64,000 bases of DNA from Mrakia gelida (Eukaryota > Basidiomycota > Tremellomycetes > Cystofilobasidiales > Mrakiaceae), in contig BRON01000013.1 of assembly GCA_024345305.1 (NCBI GenBank), positions 930,001 to 994,000 of the forward strand, given 5' to 3'. The translations under genes and the position numbers were made by a program. The notes below the pieces were generated by a model. It worked only from the letters and a program-made list of their open reading frames with translations, ran no database searches and was not told the DNA's origin. How positions within the stretch are numbered: the first letter of the stretch is position 1; every line of letters starts with the position of its first letter. Below are positions 11,998-23,953 of the stretch, in pieces.

Positions 11998-14919
11998 CTA
12001 GTTTCTGGGCTTAGGCCAGAAGAACATAGCAGCGTTGACCACAGCAGCGATGATACCAGCGATCCAGAACGCGACTCCGGGTTGGGGGTGGAATCGCCCT
12101 GATGGAAAGGAAGACGAAGAACGAAGGAGGAGGGAGGAGTCAGTTTGAGTTCGCGAAAAGAAGAAGAACGAGCGCGGTGGGAGAATGAAGGGCGAAGGGG
12201 AGAGGGAGACGCTACTCACAAACAAGAGCGAAGCAGATTCCTCCAACGTTTCCGAAGGCTCCAACGAGACCTGACATGACTCCGTTGTTGTAGGCGTTGC
12301 AGTGAGGGACGAGGGAGAAGTTGGCTCCGTTGGCCATCTGAGCGAAGCGAAGAAAGGAGGGAGGGGAGAGGTAAGTTTGAGGAGTTCGAGTCGAGTCGAG
12401 AGCGGGAAAAGAAAGACGAGAGAGAAGACTCACCTCGTTAGCGAAGGCGATGGCGACGACGAAGAGAGTCATTCCAGCGATGGAGGGGACTTTGGTGTGC
12501 TGGATCCACTGGCCCATTCCGATGCTGAGGGAGAAGAAGAAGAAGAGGAAGGAGGAGAAGGTCAGCATTCGAATCGTTCCCGCCCTCGTTCTTGTTGTCT
12601 TTTAGTTCGAAGACTCACCAGAGGATTCCCTGTGCGAGACCGAGACCGGCGGTGAGGTAGACTTTGGACTTGACTCCCCATCGAGCGTAGGCTCGGTCGG
12701 CGAAGAATCCTAAAGAGCGAAAGAGAAAGGAAGGGTCAGCGACGCCGTCGACGAAGGGGAAAAGAGCGGGAGGGGAAACGAGATCAACGACTCACCTCCG
12801 AGAGGTCGAGTGAACAAGTTAAGGAATCCGAAGATGGAGGCGAGGTATCCGGCATTGAGCATCCCGAGGTCCTTGTGAGAGGCGAGGTAGACGTTGGCGA
12901 GGTTGGAGTCGACTGGAGGAGGAGAGGGATGGACGAGTCAGTTCGAGTCGAGTCGAGCCGAGGAGAGAGACGATAGAGCGGTTGAAGACTTACTGGCAAG
13001 CTCGAATCCGAAGGTGGTGGCGTACATGAAGGCGGGCAACCAGGTGAGAGGGTTGAGGAAGATCTGAGCAGCAGACTTCCAGGTGAGGGCCTCGTTGACG
13101 GCGATGTCGACCTCGCTCTTGCCTGTGAGTGAAACGAAGAGCGATGTCAGCGACTGGATCTCGAATGGGAGAAAAGACAGATAAATATAAACAGGTACTC
13201 ACGAACAACAGTGTCTCCGTGAACGTCGTACTCGTCGTCCTCTCGAACAGCCTGAACCGAGACGGCTCCGGACTCCTTCTCAGCAGCCTTTCGAGCCTGA
13301 AGAGCAGCCTCGTCGGCGTCGAGCTGAACCTCGTGTCCGTTGATGATGGCGGCCATGGTAGCGGGAGTCTGATGTCGAGCAGACCAAGGTCCAGAAGGGC
13401 AATCGGTACCGCTGAGGAAGAAGTAAGAGATGGGAAAGATCAGCGACGAGATCGAGAGTCGACGCGTCGAGGAGTGAGTGAGAGGACGAACAAGATCAGG
13501 GTGATGACGGCGGTGATGAGGAGGATGGGAACGGGGACGATGGCGAAAGCAGCTCGCCAAGCGACCTAAGGAAACGAGATGGAGGTCGAAGTCAGCGCGA
13601 GAAAGGACGACGCGAGAAGAGGAGGAAAGGGAGGACGAACGTGTTGCGACATTCCAGCGGAGGTGTGAAGAGCGTTGTAGAGAGAGACCATGACGGCGTA
13701 GGTGACTCCTCCTCCCATGTTTCCCTGTGAAAGCGAAAGAGAAGAAAAAGGTCAGCGAAGGGTTCGTCGAGAGCGAAGAGGACGAGCGAGGATGAAAACG
13801 CACCCATCCACCGACGAGCGCGTTGGCAGTTCCGACGATGTTCTTGTCGAAGAAGACGGTGGTCCAGACCAAGCAGGGGACGAAAGTAGCTCCGAGGATA
13901 CCGATGAAGAATCGAATGACTGAAGAGGGAGGCGAAGGAAGAGGCGGAAAAGTTAGTTCCAAGACCTTCCGACGAGCGAGCAAGACAGACGAGACGAAGG
14001 AAAGGCGGCTCACCAAGCAGGCCTTGGTAGTTCGTGACGGTTCCAGCGAGTCCAGAGGGGATGGCTCCAAGGACGAGAAGAGTAGCCATGACTCGTCGAG
14101 GTCCGTACCTGGAAAGGAGCGAAAGGGATCAGAAAGGTATTGGACTCGTCGCGTCGGTGACGATGAGATAAGGAAGAGGGAGCGTGGACTGAACGTACCT
14201 GTCGACGATGGGACCAACGAACAGTCGAACGACGAGGCTGAAGAAGAGAAAGAGAAGGAAAGACGCGTCAGTCGAGGGACTTGGCGAGATGGAGAGATGA
14301 GGGAAGAGAGAGAAAGGGAGGGACGAACGTAGCGCAGAGAGCAGTGATGTTGGAGTTTCCGACCTGAGCAGTAGTGAGCTTGAGGTCGACCTTGATGGCC
14401 TCAGGGATCAGAGGAGGGAAGGCGAACCACGAGAGGACTTGTGAAAACGAAGAAAGCGAAAGAGAGGGGAAAGGTTAGCTCGTGAAAGCGAAGGAACGCG
14501 CGACGACGAGAGCGAGAGTTGTTGACACTTACAGGCAACGAAGAATCCGAGCCAAGCGAGATGGAAGTTGATGCACTCCTGGGACCTGAAGTTGAGGATG
14601 GGGAGAGTAGCACTGAGGGAAAGGAAGGAAGAGAAAGGGAAGAGAGAAGAGAGCGAGGCCCAAAGATAAGGATCAGCCCACGATCGAGACGAGGAAGAAC
14701 AAGGACGAGGACTCGTAGGACTTACCACTTGAGGTTGACGGGGTTGATGACTGGAGCAGACCAGAGACTGGACCAGACGAAGGGAGGAGGAACGAAGACG
14801 GTGGATTCGGGACGCTCGGACTGGTCGTACAGAGGTTGCTGTCGCTTCTCCTCGGATGTGGGGACGATTTCGTTGACGGACGAACTCGAAGTGTTGGACC
14901 TGGCCTTCTCGACGGACAT
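11998..14919 (-). CDS. crnA: NRT2/NNP-type high-affinity nitrate/nitrite transporter
   Basis: Major facilitator of 548 aa, expected in the plasma membrane with twelve membrane spans. Fifteen exons: 14919-14726, 14612-14533, 14437-14329, 14237-14199, 14108-14014, 13919-13804, 13724-13641, 13565-13492, 13411-13203, 13122-12994, 12912-12796, 12709-12619, 12524-12434, 12337-12220 and 12098-11998. Marks of the family: [12 protein letters not shown] in span 1, [12 protein letters not shown] in the loop 2-3 motif, [18 protein letters not shown], and both nitrate signatures, [11 protein letters not shown] in span 5 and [12 protein letters not shown] in span 11. A long charged cytoplasmic loop between spans 6 and 7 (exons 9-10), with [18 protein letters not shown], is typical of fungal members. 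A Ser/Thr-rich N-tail of about 60 residues comes first. It supplies substrate to the adjacent reductases and shares a promoter with nitrite reductase. Confidence 0.97.
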
Positions 14920-15220
14920 GGTTTTGGAGGGAGGAGAGTGGGAGGGTAGAGGGAGAAGGGAGAGAGGGTGGGGAAGGAGAGGAAGTAAGAGGGAGGGGTG
15001 GGTGTTGGTAGGAAAGGAAGGAAGGAGGATTTAATCTCGAGTGGTTTTGAAGCGCTCGAAATCGCCGTTCAATCGTTTGGGAATAGAATGTCCCCGCCTC
15101 CGTAGAGTTTCAAGCCTCAGGTAGAAAGTCAGAGGCGGCTCTGATCTCTGCTGGCTGGCGGGGCTCGGGTTGGCCAAGAGGTGGGGGGATCGAGAGGCGA
15201 GAAGGATCGAAGAGGACAGG

Positions 15221-15240
15221 TCGAGTCGAGTCGAGTCGAG
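15221..15240. repeat. (TCGAG)4 tandem repeat in divergent promoter
   Basis: Four perfect copies of TCGAG follow one another in the middle of the shared nitrate promoter. They contain overlapping GAGTCGA-type sequence; a regulatory role is unproven. Confidence 0.6.
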
Positions 15241-15421
15241 GTTGGGCTGAAGAGTCGAAGGGAGGTTTGGACGCGTCTGCAATGAAAGCAACAGAAAATA
15301 TGAAAAGGAAGGCAGGTCAGCAGGTGTAGAAGGAGCGTGCGAGTCCTTTTTGCACAACAGGAAGTCAAATTTTGGTGGTTTTTGAAGCCGATGAGGCTAG
15401 ACACGCCTCCAGCAGCCTCCC

Positions 15422-15428
15422 TGATAAG
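15422..15428. promoter_or_regulatory. TGATAAG, candidate AreA/Nit2 GATA site
   Basis: Matches HGATAR and lies about 95 bp upstream of the nitrite reductase start. It is the only good copy I found in the shared promoter. Confidence 0.5.
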
Positions 15429-15522
15429 GGTGCTCCCCTCCGTCCTTTTGACTTTGACCTCTCTACCTTTGGTTCCACTTCCCTTCTCACACCTCCGACC
15501 AACCAACCAACACCTCTTCAAC

Positions 15523-18500
15523 ATGTCTCCCATAGCAGATCCACCACCTCCTCCAGCAATCCCAACCTCCTTCTCTCGTCCTTCGACGGATGAAGCTTCC
15601 TCTTCGTCGAGCTCTCCTCCCAAGACTCGCATATTCGTCGTCGGTTTGGGCAGTGAGTCTCCTTCCCTTCAAGCACCCTTGGCTCACCTTGAACAGCCGC
15701 TGGATCTTGGGAGCTGACTCTCGTCTCTTGTCGCTTTGCTCGCTCGTAGTGGTTGGAATCGGTGAGCTCGAGCTTTCTGCTCTCCTCCTCTCGTCGGCGC
15801 TGCGCTGCCCCCAGTTGCGATTCAGACCTCCGACGAGTTGAGACGCTTCTGACTGGCTCCCTCCGACTTTCTCTTCCTTCTAGCTTTCATCGAGAAGGTC
15901 CTCGCATCAGACGTTGATGGAAGATACAAGATCATAACCGTCGGGGAAGAGAGGCATCTGGGTGAGTGATTTCCCCTTCAGCCCTCTCGCTGCTCTTATC
16001 TCGAGCTCTTCGTCCTACCTTCCAAGCTCATTATTTCCCTCCCTCCTCCCCTCTCGCCTTTTCTCTTTGCTCTACCAGCTTACAACAGGTCCGTTCTCTA
16101 TTCGCGAGCTCCTCTCACAGCTCTGACTTGTTTATGAACAGCTGCTGACCCTCTTCTCTCTCGCCTCCCGCCCTTTTGGACTCGTTCGATCTCGAGCAGA
16201 GTTGGCCTGACCGAGTTCTTCGAGCACCGAAACGTCTCAAGTCTATACCTCCAGAGTCCAGAATGGGTGAGTTTACCATCCCCTCCCTTCCCTCCTTCAC
16301 GCTCTGGTCTTCGTCGAGTTGAAGCAGCTCAAAGAGAAGGACTTCGAGGGCTGACTTTCGACCTTCGGTCTCCCTCCCCCTCCAGTACCACGCACACGAG
16401 CAAGGCCGCTTCGAGTTCTACGTCGGACAGCAAGTCGTTCTCATCGATCACGAGAAGAAGATCGCTCACACCGACACCGGTCACCAGTACGAGTTCGATA
16501 TCTGCGTCGTGAGTTTCAGTTTCGTCTCGACGCGAGAGAAGAGCATCCCTCGTCGGCGAGCTCAAGCTGATCGCCCACTTCCTCCCCACCTCTCAGATCG
16601 CCACTGGAAGTGATGCTGGTATGCCTCCTTACTGCTCCTTCGAACGAGGGAAGAAGACCAAGGGAGTCTTCGTCTACCGAAATATCTGTGAGCTCGAGCT
16701 CTCGTCCCACTCTCCTCCGTTTGCTCTCATCGCTGACTCCTCTCTCACCCCCCTTCCTCACCCTCAGCTGATCTCGAGACCATCATCGAGTACGGAGGTC
16801 TCCCTCACATCAAGACTGCTACCGTTGTCGGAGGAGGTCTGCTCGGTCTGGAAGCGGCGAAGGCTCTCTACGACATGCACGAGATCGAGGACGTCAGGTT
16901 CGTCTTCTTCCTTCCCTCGACTTCTTCGAGTTTCTCCTCGAGCAAGCCATGCTGACTTCTTCACTTCTTTCACCTTCCACTGCTCGCAGCATCATCAACC
17001 GAACCGGGTACCCTCTCTCTCGTCAACTCGACGCTTCGGCAGGAGAGATGGTTCTTCGTCGAATCGAGGCTCTCGGAGTCAAGGTTCACACGAACGTGAA
17101 CGTGAAGGACATGCTCATCGAGAAGGACGAGGATGGGGGAGATGTATTCAAGGGTTTCGAGTTCGATGATGGAGAGGTTGTCGGTTCGTTCGATCTCTCT
17201 TCCCTCTTCTGCTCGCGTCGCCGCTCCTCTTTCGCTTCGAAGCCCTCGAACTGACGACCTTCCTCGCCATCTCCCTTCTCTTCGTCTTCCACAGAGGCTG
17301 ATCTGGTCATCATGGCTGTCGGTATCACTCCTCGAGACGATCTGGCTCGAAACTCGGGGATCAAGGTTCACCCTCGAGGAGGAATCGACGTCGACGACTC
17401 GCTCATGACGAGCGCGAAGGACATCTACGCTGTGGGAGAGTGTGCGAGTTGGCGAGGTCACACTTACGGACTCATTGCTCCCGGAGTCGAGGTACGCCCA
17501 CCTTTTCCTTCGACTTGGCTCGACAAAGACCTCGAACTGACTCGACGCGTTTTCTGGCCTCCTCCTCCCTCCAGATGGCCGACATCCTCTGCTTCAACCT
17601 CTGCCAGACTCAGACCAACCTCGGAAGCTTCAAGCCTAGGAAGATGAACAACCCCGATCTCTCGACCAAGCTCAAGTTGATGGGAGTCGACGTCGCCTCC
17701 TTGTTCGTCACTTCTCCCTCCCTTTCCTTCGCTCCCCTTCTGCGATTCTGACCTCGTTCCCTTGGTTCCTCTCTATCCAGCGGAAACTTCTTCGCAGACA
17801 TCACCGTCAACAAACCCACTCGCCCACTCGTCGAAACCGTTCCTCGCGCTCGAACAGCAGCTCCTCGAATCGAACTCGAGCTCGACGACACCACCGCCGA
17901 AACCAAGAAGTCTCCCTCGTCGGAAGCCGTCGTTCTGGAGGTCCTCAGCACTCGAGAGGATGGGAAGAAGGTCAAGCAGGCTGTCGCGAAGAAGGAGGAG
18001 GAGATCAAGAGTCTCGTGTTCCAGGATCCAGTCGCTGGAACCTACAAGAAGTACTTGTTCTCGAAGGTCAGTCGCGTTTCATCCTCCTCGTTTCATGTTC
18101 CGCATTCGGCTGCCGACGACCCTCTCCTCCTCTTTCTTTCTTCTCCTTCCAAAGGATGGGAAGTACCTGCTCGGTGGGATGATGGTCGGAGACGTGAGCG
18201 ACTTCGTCAAGCTCGTGGCGATCACCAAGAAGAAGAAGGCTCTCGACGTCGACCCCGCGACCTTCATCGTCGGAGCGAAGAATGGAGAGGACGATGGAGC
18301 CGATCTTGACGATGATACTCAAGTTTGCTCGTGCCACGTGAGTCCTTGATCTCTTTTTCCTTAGTCTCGTCTTCCCTCGCGGAAGTCGAGTGAGCGACGA
18401 GCTGACCTCCCTCCCTTGCTCGTTTTCGCAGAACGTCACCAAGGGTCAGATCGCCGCTTGCATCAAGTCTGGAGAGGCCAAGGACTTCGCTGGAGTCAAG

Positions 18501-21434
18501 AAGTGCACGAAGGCTGGTGCTGGATGTGGTGGTTGCATTGTGAGTCCTCAAAATCGAGCTCTCTTACCTCTCGACGACTCGAGCTGATCGACGCGTCTTT
18601 CCCTTCTTCTCTCGCAGCCTCTCGTTACGAGTAAGTCTTCAGACTCCTTTTCGCCCTCTCACTTTCGAGATCTGACTTTCTCTACCGATTTCCCCCTCAG
18701 ACATCTTCAAGGCCGAGATGAAGAAGGCTGGTCTCTCGGTTTCCAACAACATCTGCTCTCACTTCGCCATGTCTCGAGCCGATCTCTTCCACATCGTCAA
18801 GTTCGTCCCACGCTCTTCGCACTCTCTTCGAGTACTCTCCTCACTTCTCGTCACTGACCGCCATCGTTCTCGCCTCTCACAGGATCAAGAAGCTGAAGAC
18901 GTTCGACGAAGTCCTCGCCGACTGTGGAGTCAGGAAGAACGCTCTCGGATGCGAGATCTGCAGGCCTTGCGTCGGATCCATCCTCTCCTCGACGGTCGGA
19001 ATAAACGCTCACATCATGGACGCTGTCCACTTCCCCAACCAGGGTTCGTTCCAATCCCTTCGAGCTCTTCCTTCGTCAGCTCAAAGCTCAGGCTCACGTC
19101 TTCGTTTCGCTCTTCTCTTCTCCCCTCTCTCTCTTCTCCCCCTCTTTAGAAACCAACGACAAGTTCCTCGCCAACATTCAACGAGACGGAACCTACTCTG
19201 TCGTTCCTCGAATGGCCGCTGGAGAGGTGACGGCTGATGGGCTCATCGCCGTCGGTCAAGTCGCGAAGAAGTGGAATCTTTACACCAAGATCACCGGTGG
19301 TCAGCGAGTCGACCTCTTCGGAGCTCAGAGGCACGATCTCCCCGATATCTGGGCTGAGCTTATCGCTGCTGGTTTCGAGTCTGGACACGCGTGAGTTCGC
19401 TCGATCTTCGGCGAAGCTGCGAACGACGACGAGACTGACTTTCTTTCACTTCTCTCCTTTTCTCCTCAGCTACGGAAAGTCGCTTCGAACTGTCAAGTCC
19501 TGCGTTGGGTCCTCTTGGTGCCGATACGGGATCGGAGACTCGGTCGGACTCGCCGTTCAGCTCGAGACTCGATACAAGGGAGTTCGATCTCCTCACAAGG
19601 TTCGTTTTCGTTTCTCCCTCTTTCCTTTTCTTGTCTTTTTCTCGTGTTAACCCGCCATGTCCCTCGTCTTCTCATCTTCCAGTTCAAGGGAGGAGTCAGT
19701 GGTTGTGTTCGAGAATGCGCTGAGGGTCAGTCCTTGCCTCTCCTCCCGCTCTCGTTCGTCACGTCTCGCTTCCGCTGACTTCGACTCGCTCTCGTTTCAG
19801 CTCAATCCAAGGACTTCGGACTCATCGCTACCGACAAGGGATGGAACATCTACATCGCTGGTAAGTACTCATCACTCTGAGCCGTCGAGATCGAAGCTCC
19901 GAGCTGACCTTCATACTCGTTTTTCCTCTCGTTCAGGAAACGGAGGAGCCGTTCCCAAACACGGACTTCTCTTCGCTTCGGACGTTCCTCCTTCCAAGGT
20001 CATCCAGATCCTCGACAGGTACCTCATGTACTACATCTACACCGCTGATCGACTTCAACGAACTGCCCGATGGATCGAGACGTTCGAGGGAGGAGTCGAG
20101 AAGGTTTGTCGCTCGCTCTCCTTCGTTCTCCTCGTTGAGAAGATTTCCTCTCGCTGACTGCTATCACTCCTTCTGTTCCCTCCAGCTTCGACGAATCATG
20201 TTCGTTTTCTTTCTTCCTTCCTCTCTATCCCTCGTCTCGCTGACCTCTCCGTCTCTTCGCTCCAGTCTCGACGACGAACTCGGGATCTGTGCTGAACTGG
20301 AGAAGTCAATGCAGCTTCTGGTTGGAACGTACGAGGATGAGTGGCGACGTGAGTTCTCCGTCTCTCATCTCGACTCGTTGTAGACCTCGCTGACCTTTCG
20401 CTCTCTTCACCTCGCTTTCCCCTTCAGGTGTCGTCGACGAGCCGGAGCGTCGCAAAGCTTTCAAGCAGTTCGCCAACACCGACGAGAACGCCGCTCCCAT
20501 CGTCGAGAGGAAAGTCGAGAGGAACCAGCCCGCCATCGCCGAATGGCCCAAGGATTTCCCTGCAGTCAAGCTCAACAAGTCGGACATCCACACCCCCGTC
20601 GCGGAATGGCAGTGGAGGAAGGTCGCGTCGAGATCTCACCTGATGCCTTCGGCGGAAGGAACAACCTCGGTCTCGGTTCTCGTCGGAGATACTCAGCTCG
20701 CTATCTGGGATGTTCCTGGGAAGGGACTCTACGCCGCTCAGGTTCGTCCCCTTTCCTCTTTCCTCGTTCGCCGAGCTCGCGAGCTGACTTCTGCCTCCTC
20801 CTTCTTCCCTCTTCCTCCTCGTCCTCAGCAAATGTGCCCTCACAAGCGATCGCAAACTCTCTCGTACGGTATCGTCGGAGACAATGAGGACGGTCGAGTG
20901 GTGAGTGCTCTTTCCTGATTCGTTTCAAAGAGACGACGCGTCGAAGCTGACTCGTATCCCTTTCCCCTCTCTCTCTCCTCTTCAGTTCGTCGCCTGCCCT
21001 CTTCACAAGCGTCAGTACGCTCTCGACGATGGAGACTGCCTCAACGACAACGACTACAGCATCATCACCTTCGACGCGAAGGAGGAGGACGGAGATCTTT
21101 ACATACGACTCCCTCCCGTCGACGAGCTCGACGCTGTTCTCGGAACCTCGAAGGTTCGTCAAACTCTCTTCCCTCTCTTTCTAGCCTGATGCTCTCGCCC
21201 CGCACCTTTCGCTTTCGCTCTCTCGAAACTGACCGAACATCTCCACTCTTTCCTTCTCTCCTCCAGTGGATGGTCACCCAAGCTACTTCGGAAGCTCTCG
21301 GTCGAGGTGCTGCTACCAAGATCCTCGAGATTGTCGGACCTGAGGACGAAGGGTCCGCTCATGGTCACGGAGGTGCTGAGGCTCCCAGTGGGGATTCGTG
21401 TGGTGGTGGTGGTGGAGGGAAGCTCGCTTGGTAG
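15523..21434 (+). CDS. niiA: Assimilatory nitrite reductase [NAD(P)H] with Rieske domain
   Basis: Six-electron reduction of nitrite to ammonium in the cytosol. Twenty-eight exons, 1156 aa: 15523-15652, 15750-15761, 15884-15961, 16079-16088, 16200-16266, 16386-16508, 16597-16687, 16768-16897, 16990-17183, 17295-17491, 17575-17702, 17781-18066, 18155-18337, 18432-18539, 18618-18630, 18701-18800, 18883-19043, 19150-19390, 19470-19599, 19683-19725, 19801-19860, 19937-20103, 20186-20199, 20266-20348, 20428-20741, 20829-20900, 20986-21153 and 21267-21434. Order of domains: FAD/NAD(P) (VGLGMVGIAFIEK; VVGGGLLGLEAAK; YAVGECASW), BFD-type [2Fe-2S] (VCSCHNVTKGQI, GCGGCIP), the sirohaem/4Fe-4S Cys pairs SCVGSSWCRYG and GCVRECAEAQ, then a Rieske centre with CPHKRS and CPLHKR. 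Exons 2, 4, 15 and 23 are 12, 10, 13 and 14 nt; each is demanded by the protein frame. The C-terminal tail is His- and Gly-rich. Confidence 0.96.
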
Positions 21435-22001
21435 ATCTCGTTCTCGTTCTCTTTCTTCTTCCCTTTTGGTTTCGATTCAGTACACGCTCGTTCTTCTAGA
21501 CGTTTTTCTCTCTTTCTCTTCTCCCTCATGATCTTGCATGCCTATCTCTCTCTCTCTCTCTCTCCCAAGTTGAGGTCGAGACGAGGTTCAGCGACGACGC
21601 GACGAGATCGCTTCTCACTCTCTTCCTCCTTTCCCACAGACCTGCGCAGCATCCGACGAAGATACCACTATCTTTCCTAACTTTCCATCAGCTTCACTCC
21701 GCGGCCTATCGAGTCGAGCTGGGGAAGAAATTCGACTCGAGACAGGACGTCGCGTCGTCTTGTCTCGTCTCGTCGACGATACTCCGTCCTCTCCCGAGCT
21801 TTCACCACTCGTCCGTACCCTCGATAGAGTTCCCAAAGTCCACTCTTGTATACCGTACCCTTTTTTTTAGCTCCGAAGAAGGCCAAGAAAACGAAGATTT
21901 GTCGAGATAAGGCGATCCTCCCTCGCTTCCCCAACCGAACCTGCCCTCCCCTCTCACACCCACCTTCGATCTTCTCTCCTTTTCTCACTCCCCTCAGCAA
22001 G
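21435..22001. other. Intergenic: 3' flank of nitrite reductase and promoter of the next gene
   Basis: No coding pattern. It includes a (CT)n run (about 21545-21564) and an A/T-rich stretch (around 21865) that could belong to the promoter of the gene starting at 22002. Confidence 0.45.
21545..21564 (+). repeat. (CT)n simple repeat
   Basis: An uninterrupted CT dinucleotide run of about 20 nt downstream of nitrite reductase. Simple-sequence repeat only. Confidence 0.7.
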
Positions 22002-23371
22002 ATGTTTTTCTTAAAACCCATCGAATGTATCGATCTTACTCTGGACGAGAGCTCTTCGGAAGACGAAGAGGACGAGGAAACGACCAGAGTCTACGAAGAG
22101 TGAGCTTCGAGCGTCGAGCTCAACGTGCCTCCCTCCTCCTCTTCTCCTTCTCGTCGAGCTGACGCCGCTTCCGATTCGCTTCTTCGTCAATCGAAGGTCG
22201 GACGCTATTCTTCAAGATTGTGGACTACATGTGCCTGAGAGACGTGGGAGGGGGAGGAAGCTCGAGAGGAAGAGGGAAAGCAACAAGAGGGAAGAGCAGA
22301 GGGAGCAATCTGGGATGAACTGGTGAGCAGGCGTGCTTTCTTCCTCGTTCTGACCCCTTCTCCCTCAAAGGGAAGGAGCTGCTGATGTGCTCAAACGCTC
22401 TGGGTCGCTCTGCCTTCAGGAGGAGCGAGATGAGAGAACAGGGAAACGCTTTAGAAGGAGGCGGACTTCGATCAGAAAGGTCACCAGAAAGGTGAGCTCG
22501 CTCCATCCCTTTGTCCCTCCCGCCCTCCTCGTCCCCTTCGATCAGGCTCATCCCTCTGTCAACCTCGCTTATCTAAGCTGGAGCAAAAGCTCTCGGAGCA
22601 AAAAGTCCACTTCAACGCCGTTCAACTGGTCTCCTCCTCCAGTCTCGCCTGACTTTCAACGGTTTGTCCTCGTTCTCACCCTGGGACGAAGCGTCCGTTT
22701 CTGAGGGTCTTCCGAAGTTCCGTGGCTCACTCAATCTCGTTGTCACCCCAGTGCCAGCAGATCACCGTCCCCACTCTTCCTCAATCCTCACGACTTCTCT
22801 CCTCAGGCGTCGACGTTCAAAAGGAAAGCTGAGCTGGAGACTACCGAGACGGTGGGAGGAACGTCGACGTGAGCTCGTCTTTCTCTCTCGCTGCTTGGCC
22901 TTCTCGTGGTTTAATCACTCTCGGACTGCTCATTCTGACCTCTGCTATAGTAATTCGTCCTCCAGACTACCTCAGGAGATCGTCGTCAAGCGCTCTCGAG
23001 TCGAAAAATTGGTTCAGAGCTCAAATCCGGCTCGCGTCGTCGTCAACTCGAAGCCGCTCCAGAAGCAGTCCAGCCTCGCCCCTCCCTTCCCACAAGTCGG
23101 ACCACTTCCTCCCTCCAATCAACTCCCTCCCAACTTCAGCGCCTACTATGGCTACAAGTCTTCTCCTCCCATCTCAACAACAGGAGTGGTGACTCGAGAG
23201 GAGGTCCTCGCTCAACTCGTCGCGATCCACGGCAGCGAGAACCTCGAGTGGTGAGCATCTGCCTACTTCTTCGCACTTGTCTACCCATACCAAAATAGCT
23301 GATGCTTCCCGCCCTGCTTTTTCGATGCCGCTAGGATTCTTCGAGGAGGAGGAAGACCGTCGCACCGTTGA
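22002..23371 (+). CDS. Uncharacterised acidic/basic protein, short paralogue of the 48-51 kb gene
   Basis: Seven exons: 22002-22099, 22197-22322, 22371-22491, 22546-22661, 22752-22868, 22951-23250 and 23335-23371 (304 aa). I do not recognise a described family. The N-terminus carries ECIDLTLDESSSEDEEDEE, a hydrophobic IDLT core followed by acidic residues, which resembles a SUMO-interaction motif. Then come DAILQDCGLHVPERRGR, a Lys/Arg-rich stretch, SPQASTFKRKAE, a KRSRVEKLVQ block, a Pro-rich linker and a C-terminal block EEVLAQLVAIHGSENLEW ending in ILRGGGRPSHR. The blocks recur in the same order in the gene at 48059-51310, and five of six introns have equal positions and phases. Frame and composition suggest a nuclear protein; function is unknown. 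Exon 4-5 joins were settled by comparison with the paralogue. Confidence 0.7.
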
Positions 23372-23953
23372 ACTTGCGTCGAACTCGCCGGTTTCGCTTC
23401 CCTCTCTCTTCTCTTCCTCACTCTTCACCTTTCGCGTTAGACTCTACGACCTCCCTTCATCTCATCTAGCCTTACCTCAGCTTCACCTCTCTTTTCTTGG
23501 GCTTTCGCTTTCCTTGGCTTCTTCTTCCCTCGATCCGTCTCGTTATGTTTGCTCGTCCATTGCCTACATCCATTTTTTTGACTTGCTGATTGATCCTCGC
23601 TTATGCTTCCTCGCCTGACGACAACGTCAGATCCACTTTCGCTCATTCCAGTCTCGGAAAGGATTTTATGAGCTTCTGCGCCCTTGCAGCGACGGTCTTT
23701 GTTGACCTTTCCTCCGTTGTTTTGTTGTGATTCCGTGCCCTCTAGCTCTCTATACACCCTCGTCTCCTATCTCGCGAGCTTTCATTCTCATCCCTCTCGC
23801 ATTAGGTACCTAGGGATTATTTCCGGATAGGCGAGGCAGATTTTCTTCCCAACCCTCGTCGCTAAGGAGCGCCAGAGCTCGTGCTTGGTTTGACCCCCCC
23901 TCTCCTCCCAGCTCCCAGCTCCCGAACGCCCACCTCGCTCTCTTTCGCCAACG
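23372..23953. other. Intergenic: promoter of the histone deacetylase gene
   Basis: Lies between two same-strand genes. I see no exon on either strand; pyrimidine-rich sequence on the plus strand approaches the start codon. Confidence 0.45.

Larger units (their letters stand above)
14920..15522. promoter_or_regulatory. Divergent promoter between nitrate transporter and nitrite reductase
   Basis: The 603-bp gap separates the start codons of two divergent nitrate genes, so co-regulation from one region is likely. It holds one TGATAAG (15422-15428) and CTCCGTAG (15098-15105). The latter is one mismatch from the NirA/Nit4-type CTCCGHGG consensus. Four tandem TCGAG units (15221-15240) lie mid-way. 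No exon is visible. Confidence 0.6.

Noticed and set aside
22578..22628. Alternative exon reading LEQKLSEQKVHFNAVQL in the 22-kb gene
   Set aside because: The other frame, SWSKSSRSKKSTSTPFNW, starting at 22546 matches the paralogue and closes all phases.
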